A DNA stretch of 64,000 nt from Parasponia andersonii (GCA_002914805.1 JXTB01000188.1:39052-103051), one strand, 5' to 3'; positions 1 through 11,345 are shown, counted from the stretch's first letter. Translations and numbers: made by a program. Notes: generated from the sequence alone by a model not told the origin.

Positions 1-1164
1 CAGTATCATATTGTGCCATTCTTGTGAGTTATGCTATGCTTAGCCCATTATATCTAATTTATTATCCAGTAGGGCCCACATGATTGTATTATGCTTGTCT
101 CGGCTCATAATTTTAATGTATCATGTCACGCCACTGTGCTAATTGGCTAGTCAACTCTATATACATGTATGCTAATAGAGAATTAGAAATAGCATAAATT
201 TATTATGTCTTTTTACATTTGTAATCTAGTATATATGTACGTAAATTATGCATGTATAAACATATGTAAGTATGGGAAGCAATTATCTTGAGGACCCTCC
301 TTTTTTCTCTATATATAGGGTCTAATTTTTCAACCATTAGATTAAAATAAATGAGGATCAAACAACAACTAAATTATTTCATATTGCATGGTTTAAGAAT
401 CAACATAAGCAACATGTGCTATTTACCCACAAAATAAGGGATAAAATTGGTCGATGCACACCATAAATATTTCTGAGTTTTGTCTTAGTAATAAAATTGC
501 TACTTATTTTTTGCCTAGTTATTTGCTTTTCCTATAAATTTTTCAGGTTAATGAATTAATTAATGACTTATTCATTGTCCCACATTGGTTGGAAAACTAA
601 AATATGAACCCTTAAATTCTATATAAAGTACTAAGTCTAACCCTTTTTTTTTTTTTTTTTCAATTTAGCCAGCCTCGGCTAAGCTTTAGTATGGAACAAC
701 AGAATAAAATGTTAATCAATGCGAAAATAAAACATGTCTACAAGGAAATGCCTACTAATCAAGCCTAATGTAGTTCTTATATCAAGAATTCTTCAAAATC
801 AAGCCAATATGTAGTTCCTACCAAAAGAAAAAATATCCATAAAAATACCTATAAAAATATCCATTCTCATAAAAAAAAAATATATCCATAAAAATATCTA
901 TAATAATATTCATATCACTTGATGACACAGAAAACAAGTTTCTTTTAAAAAATATTACATAAATAATACAATTTTTGTCACATTCTTGATAATTGAATTT
1001 TGTTTTGAGCTCAATTTTCAATATGACAAAAATACAATAATATTTCATCAAAAATACTTTATAACAACATAACATTCTTATCATATTGTTGAGATATTTT
1101 TTGAATAATTCAATGTTGTTTGAGCTTGTGTTTTTATTTTTATTTTTTACTATATAGATTAATG
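1..1164. other. Non-coding, AT-rich flank
   Basis: No supportable gene. The stretch is AT-rich with a T-run near 643-660 and an A-rich segment rich in 'AAAAATATCCATA' motifs at about 829-915. The open frame on the minus strand at 818-1084 is low-complexity (Phe/Tyr/Ile) and not credible as a protein. Confidence 0.6.
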
Positions 1165-1167
1165 ATA

Positions 1168-1823
1168 AATTAATCTAACCGACTCAGATTCGTCACTCGC
1201 AGGATTCTACTTCAAAAGAATATCAGAATAATAGAGAAATAATAATAGGAAATAGAAAATAATCTCACAATACAAGGATTTAAGTGGAAAACTCTCAAAT
1301 CAGGAGAAAAACCACTATTTCTCAGAAAAGAATTTCACTATATGAAAAATTTCTTCAATCACATAGATTTCTCTCTTTTCTACCTAATGACCCTAATATA
1401 CCCAAACACTTTCTCACAAGTATTCTCTCACTCACACCTTACACCGCTACTCTTTAAAACCTCATATTTCACAAAGAAACTCTACTCTCTTTTAAAGAAG
1501 AAATAAAGAAAAAAGAAAGAATTTAATTAGAAGAGAGAACATGAAATACTTCTCCTTTTTTAGATAAATAGAATAAAGAAATGAAGCATCTATTTATAGG
1601 CTAGGCTCACCAATCCTTCACTAACCTCCATGCGATTTAAACACGATTTGTACACCATTTAAGTGTTCACATGTGCGTGTTTATATGTCTTCATATATAT
1701 ATATATATATATATATGTTTATATCTATTCACTTGTACACATTCACATGTGTTCACACAGATATATTCACATTTATTCACACATATGTTCACATATGTTC
1801 ATACATATTCACAGACATCAACA
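1168..1823 (-). repeat. 3' LTR of gag-only element copy A
   Basis: Matches the LTR at 3164-3815 along its length (shared 'GAATAATAGAGAAATAATA' block near 1218 and 3228). The right edge is clear (…CATCAACA at 1823); the left edge has lost the canonical TGTTGG terminus. The U3 end (about 1660-1815) holds an array of imperfect 'TGTTCACAT' repeats and a (TA)n tract. Confidence 0.8.
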
Positions 1824-2269
1824 ATCTCCCACTTAAAGACTTGATTTTAATCATGTCTTCACATACAATCTCATCTCATAGCTTATGTTGCTATTATTGT
1901 CTTTACTGACAATCATACTCCATTATATGAGTATACTATATAGAATTGACGAATTCTAAGATTTTTACCTTGGCTTATGTCAAAATAACCTTACTAATAA
2001 TTATGATACTGACTCCCACGTTTGGCTTCTCCACGAGTCCATCAGCCATCGATGTTATTTAGCACACACTTTATATCAATACCAAACCAATACTTGTGTA
2101 CAAACTTGTCGCCACTAATTGTGACATATCCTCTTTCGTGGTATCTTTGGAGATAAGTAGCACATCATGAGGATGAATATATCATGATCAAAGGGCAAGA
2201 TCATCATTTCCATCATAGGAGACAATATTAATAGCATTACTAGATTTGGAGCTTTTAGTCAAACCCGCT

Positions 2270-3003
2270 TCACCTTTTTGACAATTTCTTTTCAGGTATC
2301 CAGATTATCTACACCCCCAATAGATTATATTCTTTTTTCTAGAGTTTTTCTTCCTAGTATCAACTGTCAATACTGAACCCTCAGATGGAACATTACTTCC
2401 ACCATCTATCAACATTCTTTCTTCAGACAATAATATACTTGTGACTTCAGAAAAAACTACAGTCTCCTTTTCATATACCAAAATAGGTTTCATATGCTCA
2501 TAGGAAGGTGGAAGAGACCAGGCGAATCATAATACCTTATTTTCATATTTAATCTTCAGTCCAATAGCATCTAGTTCAAAAATGATACCATTCAAAACAC
2601 TTAAATGATCAGAAATTTTCGTACCTTCATTCATAGGAAACTTATGAAACTGCTCCTTTAGATACACTCGATTTAAGATTCCTTTCACCCAATGCAATTC
2701 TCCAAGCTTTTTCTAGAGATCTTTGGTCGTTGTTATTCCAAGCACATTTGTAAGAATATTTTTGGCCAAACACATGCATATGGCACTTGTAGCTCTCTCA
2801 TCTAGATCATTCTAATCTTCATCGCTCATACTGGATTTCTCATAATCTTTGTCCTCATAAGCCTCTCTGCCTTTTAAAACATTATGCAATCCAGATTGAA
2901 TCAATAAATTCTTGACTTGTATTTACCATAAGCCAAAATTGATGTTCCCATCAAATTTCTCTATAGTAGTCCTAACCGGAATTGAAATCTTATTTCTTGA
3001 TAT
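2270..3003 (-). pseudogene. Gag relic (UBN2 / Retrotran_gag_2 type) of copy A
   Basis: Colinear with the better preserved gag at 28870 and 50443. The initiator codon has become ATA (3001-3003), so the frame has no start. The frame is interrupted by stops and shifts; the last readable block (2305-2493) ends in the zinc-knuckle region, where the first Cys codon reads Tyr and a stop follows the second. In intact relatives this protein packages the element RNA in cytoplasmic particles; this copy cannot. Gag assignment is secure by homology to the other copies; domain naming is by recognition. Confidence 0.7.
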
Positions 3004-3163
3004 CTTGTTTTGCACTTTTAACTTAAAAAAAACCCCGCTAAGAAAATTTCTAAGAAGGAGTAAAGGATTCAAATACTTCCACTTGAATACAACTTCCTTA
3101 TATAGAATTTCTTAGACTAACACCAAGCTATAGTACACTGAAGAACCCTACTCTGATACTACT

Positions 3164-3815
3164 TATTGGAATCTGACTAACCTAGATTCATCACTCTTAG
3201 GATTTTACTTCAAAAAAATATCAGAATAATAGAGAAATAATAACAGAGAATAGAAACCAAACTCACAATACAAGAATTTAAGTGGAAAACTCCCAAATCA
3301 GGAGAAAAACTATTGTCTCTTAGAAAAAAATTTCACTATATATAAAATTTCTACAATCACATAAATTTCTCTATTTTCTACCCAATAATCCTAATACACC
3401 CAAGTATTTTCTCATAAGTATTCTCTCGCTTATACCTTACATCGCTACTCTTTGAAACATCTTCTTTTACAAAGAAAATCTTTTCTCTTTGAAAAGAGAA
3501 ACAAAGAGAAAAGAAAGGATTTAAGTAGAAGAAAGAACTTGAAATACTTCTAATTTTTGGAATGAAGAGAATGAAGAAATGAAGCCTCTATTTATAGGTT
3601 AGGTCACCAATCCTTCACCAACCTTCATGCAGTTTGAATGCGATTTGTACACTATTTAGGTATTCACATGTGCATGTTCAAATGTCTTCATACATATATA
3701 TGTTCATATCTGTTCACATGTATACGTTTATATGTGTTCACACAGTTATACTAACATTTGTTCACATATATATTCACATGTATTCACACAAATTACATGT
3801 TCATATACATCAACA
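3164..3815 (-). repeat. 5' LTR of gag-only element copy A
   Basis: Right-hand LTR, 5' in element orientation. It starts next to the primer-binding site (…TACTCTGATACTACT|TATTGGAATCTGAC) and ends …CATCAACA at 3815. It carries the same imperfect TGTTCACAT array as its partner, with different unit number. Confidence 0.8.
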
Positions 3816-4398
3816 AATCATAACAGTAATTAATCCAGATACAATAACTAAATAAGTTAGTAGTATATATTAATCATGATTGTAATTCCTAAAAAAGGAA
3901 AAAACAGAAGGAAAAAAAAAGAATAAGTAACCAGGATTATAACTGGAAATAAATAACCTTATTGGGACTAATTATTAGTAATTAATCTGTCCAATTTTTT
4001 CAAAATTGTACTTTTCTTTTACATAAATACCAATTTTGTATCATACTTTTGTAATCATCTCTTTATCATATTTAATGATTACTTGTTTAGGTAAAACACT
4101 AAAGATACTGTAGTATATTGAGAAAAAGCTCATGCCAACTAAAAATTCAATCTCGTCCCTAAACTATTCAGAGTCATGATGAACTATGCAATTGACGCTT
4201 CTATGAGGGCTTGCTCATGAATAGGGTTGTGCATTGATAGGTTTTTTTTGGTCTTACCAAAACTAAGTGAGCAAAGAATAGTGTAGATAAATCAATTGTC
4301 TTTTTGGTCAATTTTTCCATTTCAGTTGGTCAATTTTTCAGTTTAAATTAAAAAGAGTAAACTGCAAAAGAATATCCTAAGGTTTGAATAATCTATAT
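3816..4398. other. Non-coding spacer between two retrotransposons
   Basis: AT-rich DNA with no gene. A 'TCTATA' string at 4392-4397 recurs at 14991-14996 on the other side of the gypsy element and is the best candidate for its target duplication, although each copy lies a few bases from the LTR termini. Confidence 0.5.
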
Positions 4399-5031
4399 TG
4401 ACGGAGGTTTTGTCAACAATTAATTTAAGAAATTGCAAGATGTGGCTTGTGTGTGTAAAGGGTTGATCAATTAAAGCATGTAAAAGAGACAAGAATTTTA
4501 TAGTAGTTCGGTTCCAAAAAAGATGAGTTTACGTCCACTGTTGTTCACTATTTTCTAGAAGATTACAAGAGTTTCGTTAAGTTTCTAGGAACTAAAAATA
4601 ATAAATTCCCCCAAAGTTCTCCCCAAAAGCCAAAGATCTTTCCCAACAGCATTAAACTCCTTTTATATAGGTGAGGGTGACTTAATGTTTTCCAATTGTG
4701 AAAATAGGTAAGTGTATAATCAAAAAATACAATTTGAGTAACAATATAACTGAGTAACAACTTAAATGAGATGACTGGTCGATCTTGAAAGAGAAACTTT
4801 TGTTTCCCTTTCTTTGTAAATTTCCCGTTTGACGAAATTTGGTCTAGTTTCCTATTTATTCTGGTCGCACTTAACTTGTTCAGAGGATGTCGCACTTTAT
4901 TCAGAGGGAGGTCGTATTCGACTTACTCGGAAGAGGTCGCACTTAGCATACTCATGCGACCTGACATATTCTCTTAGTCGTTAACTTTCCCTTTCTGGCA
5001 TTAACCAACATATAGGCTGTTAGACTGCACA
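4399..5031 (-). repeat. 3' LTR of gypsy copy 1
   Basis: 633 bp, minus-strand ends TGTGC…GTCA. It matches the LTR at 14379-14986 and the plus-strand LTR at 54608-55224. The U3 portion (about 4860-4960) has four to five spaced copies of a GTGCGACCTC-like core at 22-25 bp intervals. This LTR has one more unit than its partner, which accounts for the 25-bp length difference. Confidence 0.9.
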
Positions 5032-5033
5032 AT

Positions 5034-5050
5034 AATTGCCCCCTAGCTCT
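5034..5050 (-). other. Polypurine tract of gypsy copy 1
   Basis: Read on the minus strand this is AGCTAGGGGGCAATTA, immediately 5' of the 3' LTR, the position where plus-strand DNA synthesis is primed in LTR elements. Confidence 0.7.
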
Positions 5051-5421
5051 ATTAGTTCTTTAGGACAAAATGGAGCTTCCTTCTATTATAGGTGCAAGCT
5101 TATAAATGCGACGTCATGACATTATCTTGAGATTTTTGAAGAGTCGTCAATTCTCAAATCACATCTTTTCAGAACCACACGTACCTTCTCTTGACAGACG
5201 AAACCACGTGTCACTTTTTCTCAGCAAAACTCGAGGAGACTTTTCCATTTTTTAAGTAGACACAATGACAGCGATGACGCCAGCTGTTGTCTTAAATCGA
5301 ATCGTTTCAAATTTTGAAAAGATACCAATTTAATTTCGAAAAATCAACTCCCGCGTGAATTTTGGCCTCTGGATTTGAAAATTAAATACCTTGATCTACG
5401 GCTGTGATTTGATGACACTCG

Positions 5422-5433
5422 ATATATATATAT
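5422..5433 (+). promoter_or_regulatory. Putative TATA box of the antisense gene, copy 1
   Basis: ATATATATATAT about 30-35 bp upstream of a pyrimidine-rich segment (about 5440-5620) resembling a plant 5' leader. The leader ends at a good splice donor (AAG|GTTAGT, GT at 5634). Together these suggest the antisense gene has its own promoter inside the retrotransposon, just internal to the 3' LTR. Inferred from sequence form only. Confidence 0.4.
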
Positions 5434-5459
5434 CAAAAAGTTTTATCCGCCTCTTCTTC

Positions 5460-8230
5460 AAAACTCGAACCCTATCGCCTCCTGTTTCTCTCTCCTGAAA
5501 CCCGAAGTGTCCACAGAGAAATCTTTCCTGTGTAGTTCTGTTTCTCAGCTCGCATAGCTTCATCATCTTCTCCGACGAAGTTATCATCACAATCCTTCAG
5601 ATTTCATCTTGGTCCCTCCGTCTTCGAAGAAAGGTTAGTATATATCCTCTCTCTCTTGTTCTTCAATTTTTCCTGAACTCTCATTTACAGATCTTATTTC
5701 TAGAAAATAGGAACAAATTGTAGTGTCTAAATATTCTGAACATAAACCCATCCCATATTCGGATGGACCGTAAAATGGAAATTTTTCAGAATTCCTCCAT
5801 TAATTTATAGAATAGACTCTTTAGATGACTGACTGACAGATGAACTTGTAGAAGAATTTTAGGATCTAAAACCTTATTCTTTGAAAACCATAATCAGTCG
5901 AGTGACGAACTATTAAAGAACTGCTCGAACAATTTTTATGAATCCGTAGATCGGTTAGAAAAAATTCGATGAGTGGCTTGTTGATGCAATCCTAGGATGA
6001 GACCCCAAAACTGCTTGCATATAGCTAAGATCCCTGATGCTCCCATAGGACTAAATCCATCCATATTTCTTTTTAGAAGTCTAGTAGTGAGGATTTTAGG
6101 AAAGGGAATGTATTCTCAGGAGAATCTTCCAATACCAGCGTTAGCTCTATAAACCTCAAAGACTACCTTGAACTAGAACCTGAAGTGGAAATAACCGGGG
6201 TCAGGCAAAGTAGTCCTCGTATAGGCGACCTTCCTCAAGACCAATGGCCTCGACATATCAGAGATGCCCCTGTATTCGCAACGGATTATTAATATGTAGA
6301 GGGAGATTGGTCATGTACCAATGTAAAGACGAGTTGTTCAACAAACAAGCTCAGAAAAATTGTTTGCAACTATAAAATCGATGTCCCTCTATGCCTTCCC
6401 ACAGAGTTCAATTGAACACACACACCTCCTCGTGGAATTGCCTCATTCTCGGAAGCAGTTCTTAGATTCAGTGTCTACCTCTCACTTCATCCTTACATAA
6501 AATCAATCGTCGATTACTATGGAGTCGTCCCTTTTCAACTAACTCCAAAAACTTCTAGATATATGGTAGGTCTGTACATACTATACCATAAATTAGGCTT
6601 AGAGACCCCCACTCCTGAAGAGTTCGCTTGGTTCTACCAAGTGAAATCAAACTCATCAGACTTCGGCTTCTTTTATGCGAGTAAGTGGTTGAATCAAGCA
6701 ATAAAAACTATCTACGGGGTCCGCAATAACATGGAAAAATGGAAAAATCCATTTTTCCACTTTGACTACACGGATAACGGCTTCTTTCAGAACCTTGGTA
6801 GGTAACTTTTAGCTTATCGCTTTCTCTACATAAATATATTATTCTGATTACACTTGTATGTCATCGCAGATAACAGAGAATGATCAGGACTTTCCAAAGA
6901 GCAGCTCGTAAGAGTATATAAAATAAACAACCTTCCGATCAAAGAGTTTGATTGGAAGAAGCTTAGGACGACCAAGAACTTAGTTGCTTGCGGACTGCTT
7001 CCAAGGGGAGCCGCCTTCCCATATTCTACTAACCGTCCCATCAAACCTTCGAGCTCGAAGAAGAAGCTGAGAAAATAGAAGGAAGAGGGTGCCTTTTCTC
7101 CAAAACCCAGGAAACGAAAAGCACCTGCTACACCTGCAGTCTCGGAAGCATCCTCTTTAGAAGCTGTATCGCCACCAATCTCTTATCAGTAAGAAGGTAG
7201 TTATTTTTCTTTTTCCTCTCATCGCATTATGTCACCTCGCATGCTGACTCGTATATTTGTATAGAATTGGTTATTGGCAGTGGAATGCGAGCACCACCTT
7301 CCACTCTGGGGTCAATGGCAAAGTCCAAGACACCAGAGAGCACACCTTCTTCAACGATGAAAGGGAAAGAAAAGGTCGACACTTCAAAGAAATGAAAAGT
7401 CACCTTCGAGGATATCCCAACAAGCACGCCTCCTCCTCAGTCTCTACTAACTGCGAGCCAACCTGAGCCACCCAAGGAGATGGCCATTTCTGATGAAGGA
7501 CCGAGCCAGGTGGATAAAGACGAAGAGCTTTTCGCACTCCTTCGTCAACTACCAGAAAAAGTTGCTATGAGCGTGGCCTTCATCGATCATTTTACTTCTG
7601 AAGATGGCTGGGAGAGGATGAAGCGATGACCAGCCAAGGTCACCTTCAGCTCTGCAATGAGGATGTTGGCGAATATAAGTATCCTCTATCTTTACTCTTC
7701 AACATACTTTTCTGGTATTGATGTGTTATATTTTCAGACTGCTGTGGCTGCTGTCTAGATGCATGACCCAATCCTCGAATGTTTGAAAAAAGCCAAAAAA
7801 AGTCGAGGAAATAACCCAAGTATTCGAGGACTCGAAGAAAGCTCGTGAGGAAGAGAGAAAACCCTTCGAATTAGAAAGGCAGCAGTTACTCGAAGGTCTG
7901 ACAAAGGAAAAGCTTGAAAAAGAGAAGCTCGAGGAGAAAATTAAGGAATTTAAGAAGATCATCTCCGAGCATTCGGATCGCATGAAAGAGGCGACCACAG
8001 TGGCGGCTCACAAGGCTATAGAAGAGTTCAAGGCTACCGAAGGCAAGGGGCTCGAAGAAAAAGCCAGTGACATTTCCTCGTCGACCATAATATATAATAT
8101 CTTCTACGAGCATCCAGACTTCGACGTTTCCATTCTTGGTGAAAATGTGGTCAAGCTTGTCCAGAGTTGAAGGGAAGTGGAGGCTGCCAAAACTGGAGAT
8201 GGTGGAGTGAGCACATCTGCATAGTTTTTT
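5460..8230 (+). pseudogene. Antisense multi-exon gene, Transposase_28-like with coiled coil (copy 1, broken)
   Basis: Runs opposite to gag-pol. Proposed structure: untranslated exon about 5460-5633, intron to 6076 (acceptor TTTCTTTTTAG), coding exons 6077-6797, 6888-7196, 7265-7674 and 7738-8170. Two of the coding introns (90 and 68 nt) have GT-AG ends; the third (63 nt) has AT for GT. Phases join into one frame matching the gene at 61915-63892. Exon 2 contains the block IVDYYGVVPFQL…GLYILYHKLGLETPTPEEF, which I recognise as the plant 'putative gypsy type transposon' family (Pfam Transposase_28). Exon 4 is Lys/Ser/Pro-rich; exon 5 is a Glu/Lys/Leu coiled coil ending HPDFDVSILGE. Breaks: stop at 6290, further stops (about 7191, 7756), a 1-nt insertion near 7800, lost donor at 7675. 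Start codon not located. Function unknown. Confidence 0.65.
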
Positions 8231-8994
8231 CTTTTTTTTTTTTTTTTAATTTCAGAGCAATACGGGCTTCGCCCCTTAATGTTTTGTAATACTTTGCTTG
8301 CATACAGGTGTGAGCCTTTATCAATGAATGCTTTCTTTATTAGACGTTTATTCCTGCAAAATAATTAAAACATTATATTGCAATAAAAAGATTCATAATT
8401 TAACCAAGTAGTCAATCACTAGGTGACTGATCGGTACGCTATTGCGATTCAAATCCAATACTTAAAACGGGTTTTAAGTGTTAGGATAGGTTAGGTCGCT
8501 TAAGAAAACAGCAAGTATGAGTAGTGCGAACTTAATACTATTTTTCAAAAGTTCCATGGCAAAATATAATATAGCAATATATCACATCGAACAATGAATA
8601 TTTTGCTTAGTTACTTTGTTATTCGAGGAGGGAAATTGCGTAATACGACTTGCTATGGCATGAAGCGAGGAGAAAATCCTAAGATTTTAAGAAATTAAAA
8701 ATTTCGGCGATCTAAAATTCCGACTCCTTAAATGGACGTTTTGCATAGTCCCTTAGGAAGTAAGTAGGAGACAATATTCTAATCCCACTGCTCCCTTAGT
8801 TTTATGGTATTCAAAGACTGCCATAAAACTATAAAAGGTGAACCAAATTGAATGATTGATGAGGAGACATCCTTATTGATGATGACGAATGACGAATAAT
8901 GAATAACGAATGACGACCAACGAATGACGAACATAAATAGATATCTTTATCGACGAATGACGAATACATGAAGATATATATGAAGATTTACTAA
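8231..8994. other. Spacer of gypsy copy 1 between integrase and antisense gene
   Basis: Non-coding in both copies of the family. It includes a T-tract (8223-8247), a hairpin AGTTTTATGG…CCATAAAACT (8798-8830) and a GACGAAT-type tandem repeat (8870-8975). Both converging transcription units, pol and the antisense gene, would end here. Confidence 0.6.
8870..8975. repeat. GACGAAT-type short tandem repeat in gypsy 3' region
   Basis: Imperfect repeats of a 7-11 bp unit based on GACGAAT (GACGAATGACGAATAATGAA and similar), interrupted once near 8935-8950. The reverse-complement array (ATTCGTC units) is at the matching place in copy 2, 61120-61215, with a different unit order, so the array turns over within the family. 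Confidence 0.75.
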
Positions 8995-10260
8995 TAATAG
9001 CGACGAAGTTGTTCTGCATTCCAAGCATGCTCAATCATTTGTCCACCAGTGCAAGCTAACTTATATGTCCCAGGTCGAATAACGGCATCAATAACATATA
9101 GTCCTTCCCAAGAGGGTCCAAATACACCAACACTGTGCTCTTTATTATTAGATAGAACCTGTCGAAGAACAAGATCACCAACTTCAAACCCTCGACTTCT
9201 AACTTTAGAGTTATAATATCGAGCCGTGCGCTGTTGATATGATGCGATCCGAAGCTGAGACTGCTCGGGCTTTTTTTTTCTAAAAGATCGAGCTCAATCC
9301 TCATCAGTGCGCGATTCTAATCTTGCTCATAGGCAGATCGTCGTAGAGAGCTCATACCAATTTCTACTGGTACCATTGCTTCGTATCCATAAGCTAAAGA
9401 GAATGGACTCTCTCCAGTAGTGGTTCATTGAGTGGTGCAATAAGCCCACAATACTTCAAGGAGTACTTCTGGCCAAGCTCCTTTGTGCTCTTCCAACTTT
9501 GTCTTTATGTTCTGTTTAAGTATCTTGTTTATAGTCTCGACCTGTCTATTGGCTTGTTGATGAACAACAGCAGAGAAATTCTTTGTGATGCCTAAGTTGT
9601 CGCATAAGTTACAGAACTCATCGCAGTCAAATTGTTTCCCATTATTAGAAATTATAGTATGCAGTATACTATAATGGCAGATTATAGATTTATAAATAAA
9701 ATCTATCATCTTCTTTGCGGAAATGATAATCAAGGCTTTAGTTTCTGTCCACTTGATGAAATAATCGACTGCGACTACCGCATATTTTAATCCACCTCGT
9801 GCCAATGAAAACATTCCGATAATATCAATTCCCCACATTGCAAATGGCCATGGACTGGTCATTGGAGTTAGAGGAACAGGTAGCATTCTAGGAATAGTTG
9901 CAAATCGTTGACATCTGTCACACCTCTTAGCAAATTCCATTGTATCCTTCTTCATAGTTGGCCAAAAATACCCATGTCTTAGAACTTTGTTTGCAAGTGC
10001 CCTTCCCTAAAATAGTTTCCACATATTCTTTCGTGAATTTCCCTCATAATGTAGTGTGCTTTTTCTTCATCGACACATAATAACAATGGCAAACTAAAAC
10101 TTCTTCGATAAAGCTTCTTGTCATAGATGACATAGCGAGTTACCTTCATTTGAAGTCGCTTTGCATCGTCTTTGTTTTCGGGGAGGTCGCCATTTTGTAT
10201 ATACTCCATTATAGGATCCATCTATGATGATTTTTTGTCAACCGGCATGGTTATTTGGGG
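8995..10260 (-). pseudogene. Integrase of gypsy copy 1, degenerate
   Basis: Minus-strand order: His-His/Cys-Cys zinc domain (HYIMREIH near 10060, CDRCQ near 9920), catalytic core 9955-9425, and a C-terminal domain to about 9000 with GPSWEGLY. Integrase inserts element cDNA into chromosomes using a D,D-35-E triad. The first Asp is present (GIDIIG, near 9825), but the second lies in a motif reading IISNNGKQF, with Asn for Asp, so catalysis should be lost. The Glu is kept (RQVETINK). Stops and shifts split the region (10221-9979, 9955-9425, 9304-9056 are separate frames). Confidence 0.85.
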
Positions 10261-11345
10261 CTCTACTACAATACTTGGTTTTACAAGAATTTCGACAGGG
10301 ACCACCTTTGGTAATTCAGCATCTTTTATTGAGGCGAGCTTAGCTAGAGCATCTACCCGAGTATTTTTAATGCGAGGAAGAAGTTGAATATTTTAGGCAG
10401 TAAATATTGAGAAGAGTCTTCGTACCTTCTTTAAATAAGACATCATTTTTTTTCCTCTTGTTTGATAATCACCGATCATTTGACAAACGACTAGCTGGGA
10501 ATCGCTGTACACCTCAATCATTTCGACCTTCATTTCTCGTGCGAGCTTTAGCCTAACTATCAGTGCTTCATATTCTACCTCATTATTTGATGCTGAAAAT
10601 TTGAAACGAAGTGCACAATAAATATTATGCCCTTCAGGACTGATTAGTACTAAGCCTATACTAGCTCTATTCTCGTTTGACGATCCATCAATGTAAAGTT
10701 TCCACAATTTTGATAAATCTGTAGTAGGTTTTTCGATTACTTCTATGGGAACATTGACATCATATGTGAATTCTGCAATGAAATCTGCGAGAGCTTACGT
10801 TTTAATCACAGTACAGGGTTGAAAATTGATGTCAAACTGACTCAACTCAATTGCCCACTTAAGTAGCCATCCTGAAGCTTCAGGTTTTTGCAAAACATGC
10901 TTTAACGGAAAATTCGTGAAAACTTTGATGGAATGCGCATGAAAATAAGGTCGAAGCTTCCTGGATGTGACGATGAGTTCTAATGCCAACTTCTTCATCT
11001 CTGGATATCTTGCTTCGGTATCGAGCAATCTTTTACTTACGTAATATACCAGTCGCTATATCTTTTCTTCTTCTCGAATTAACGCAGCACTTGTCGTATA
11101 TTTGGAAACAGAGAGGTATAAATACAATTCTTCCCCCAGGTTTGGCTTCGACAAGAGTGGAGGAGAACTTAAGTGTGCTTTCAATTCTCAAAATGCCTGC
11201 TCATATTCTTCCGTCCACTCGAATCTCTTCGAACTCTTCAGTACTTTGAAGAATGGTTGGCACTTATCTGTTGACCAGGATACAAATCGACTTAATGCAG
11301 CCACTCTTCCTGCTAGGCTTTGAACATCTTTAGGTTTACGAGGGG
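10261..11345 (-). pseudogene. RNase H and RT connection region of gypsy copy 1, degenerate
   Basis: Two segments. 11345-10795 is the RT thumb/connection region with the Ty3-type RNase H core (YYVSKRLLDTEARYPEMKKL). 10707-10393 is a second RNase H-like domain with YIDGSS, NNEVEYEAL and YSDSQLV acidic motifs, typical of the extra archaeal-type RNase H found in Tat-lineage elements. A TAA at 10795-10797 separates them; the same codon is a stop in copy 2 (59293). Other stops occur near 11370, 11050 and 10393. Confidence 0.8.

Larger units (their letters stand above)
1165..3815 (-). mobile_element. Gag-only copia-type LTR element (TR-GAG-like), copy A
   Basis: Two related ~650-bp LTRs in direct orientation (1168-1823 and 3164-3815) bracket about 1.34 kb. 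Read on the minus strand, the 5' LTR is followed by a primer-binding site of the TGGTATCAGAG type (about 3148-3162, initiator-Met tRNA complement), then a gag relic, and a purine-rich tract (about 1824-1838) precedes the 3' LTR. There is no room for protease, integrase, RT or RNase H. Internal length and gene content match copies at 28164-30564 and 48672-51210, so this is one non-autonomous family. The architecture corresponds to the class described in plants as terminal-repeat retrotransposons with GAG domain. The left edge is diverged and I see no clean target duplication. Confidence 0.85.

Noticed and set aside
1694-1716. Regular TA and TGTTCACAT repeats considered as a CRISPR-like or satellite array
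   Set aside because: No constant repeat with unique spacers; these are microsatellite and U3 repeats within an LTR of a eukaryotic element.
8400-8470. tRNA-like B-box word (GATTCAAATCC, or GATTCGAATCC in copy 2 at about 61646)
   Set aside because: No A-box at the right distance and no cloverleaf could be drawn; likely chance.
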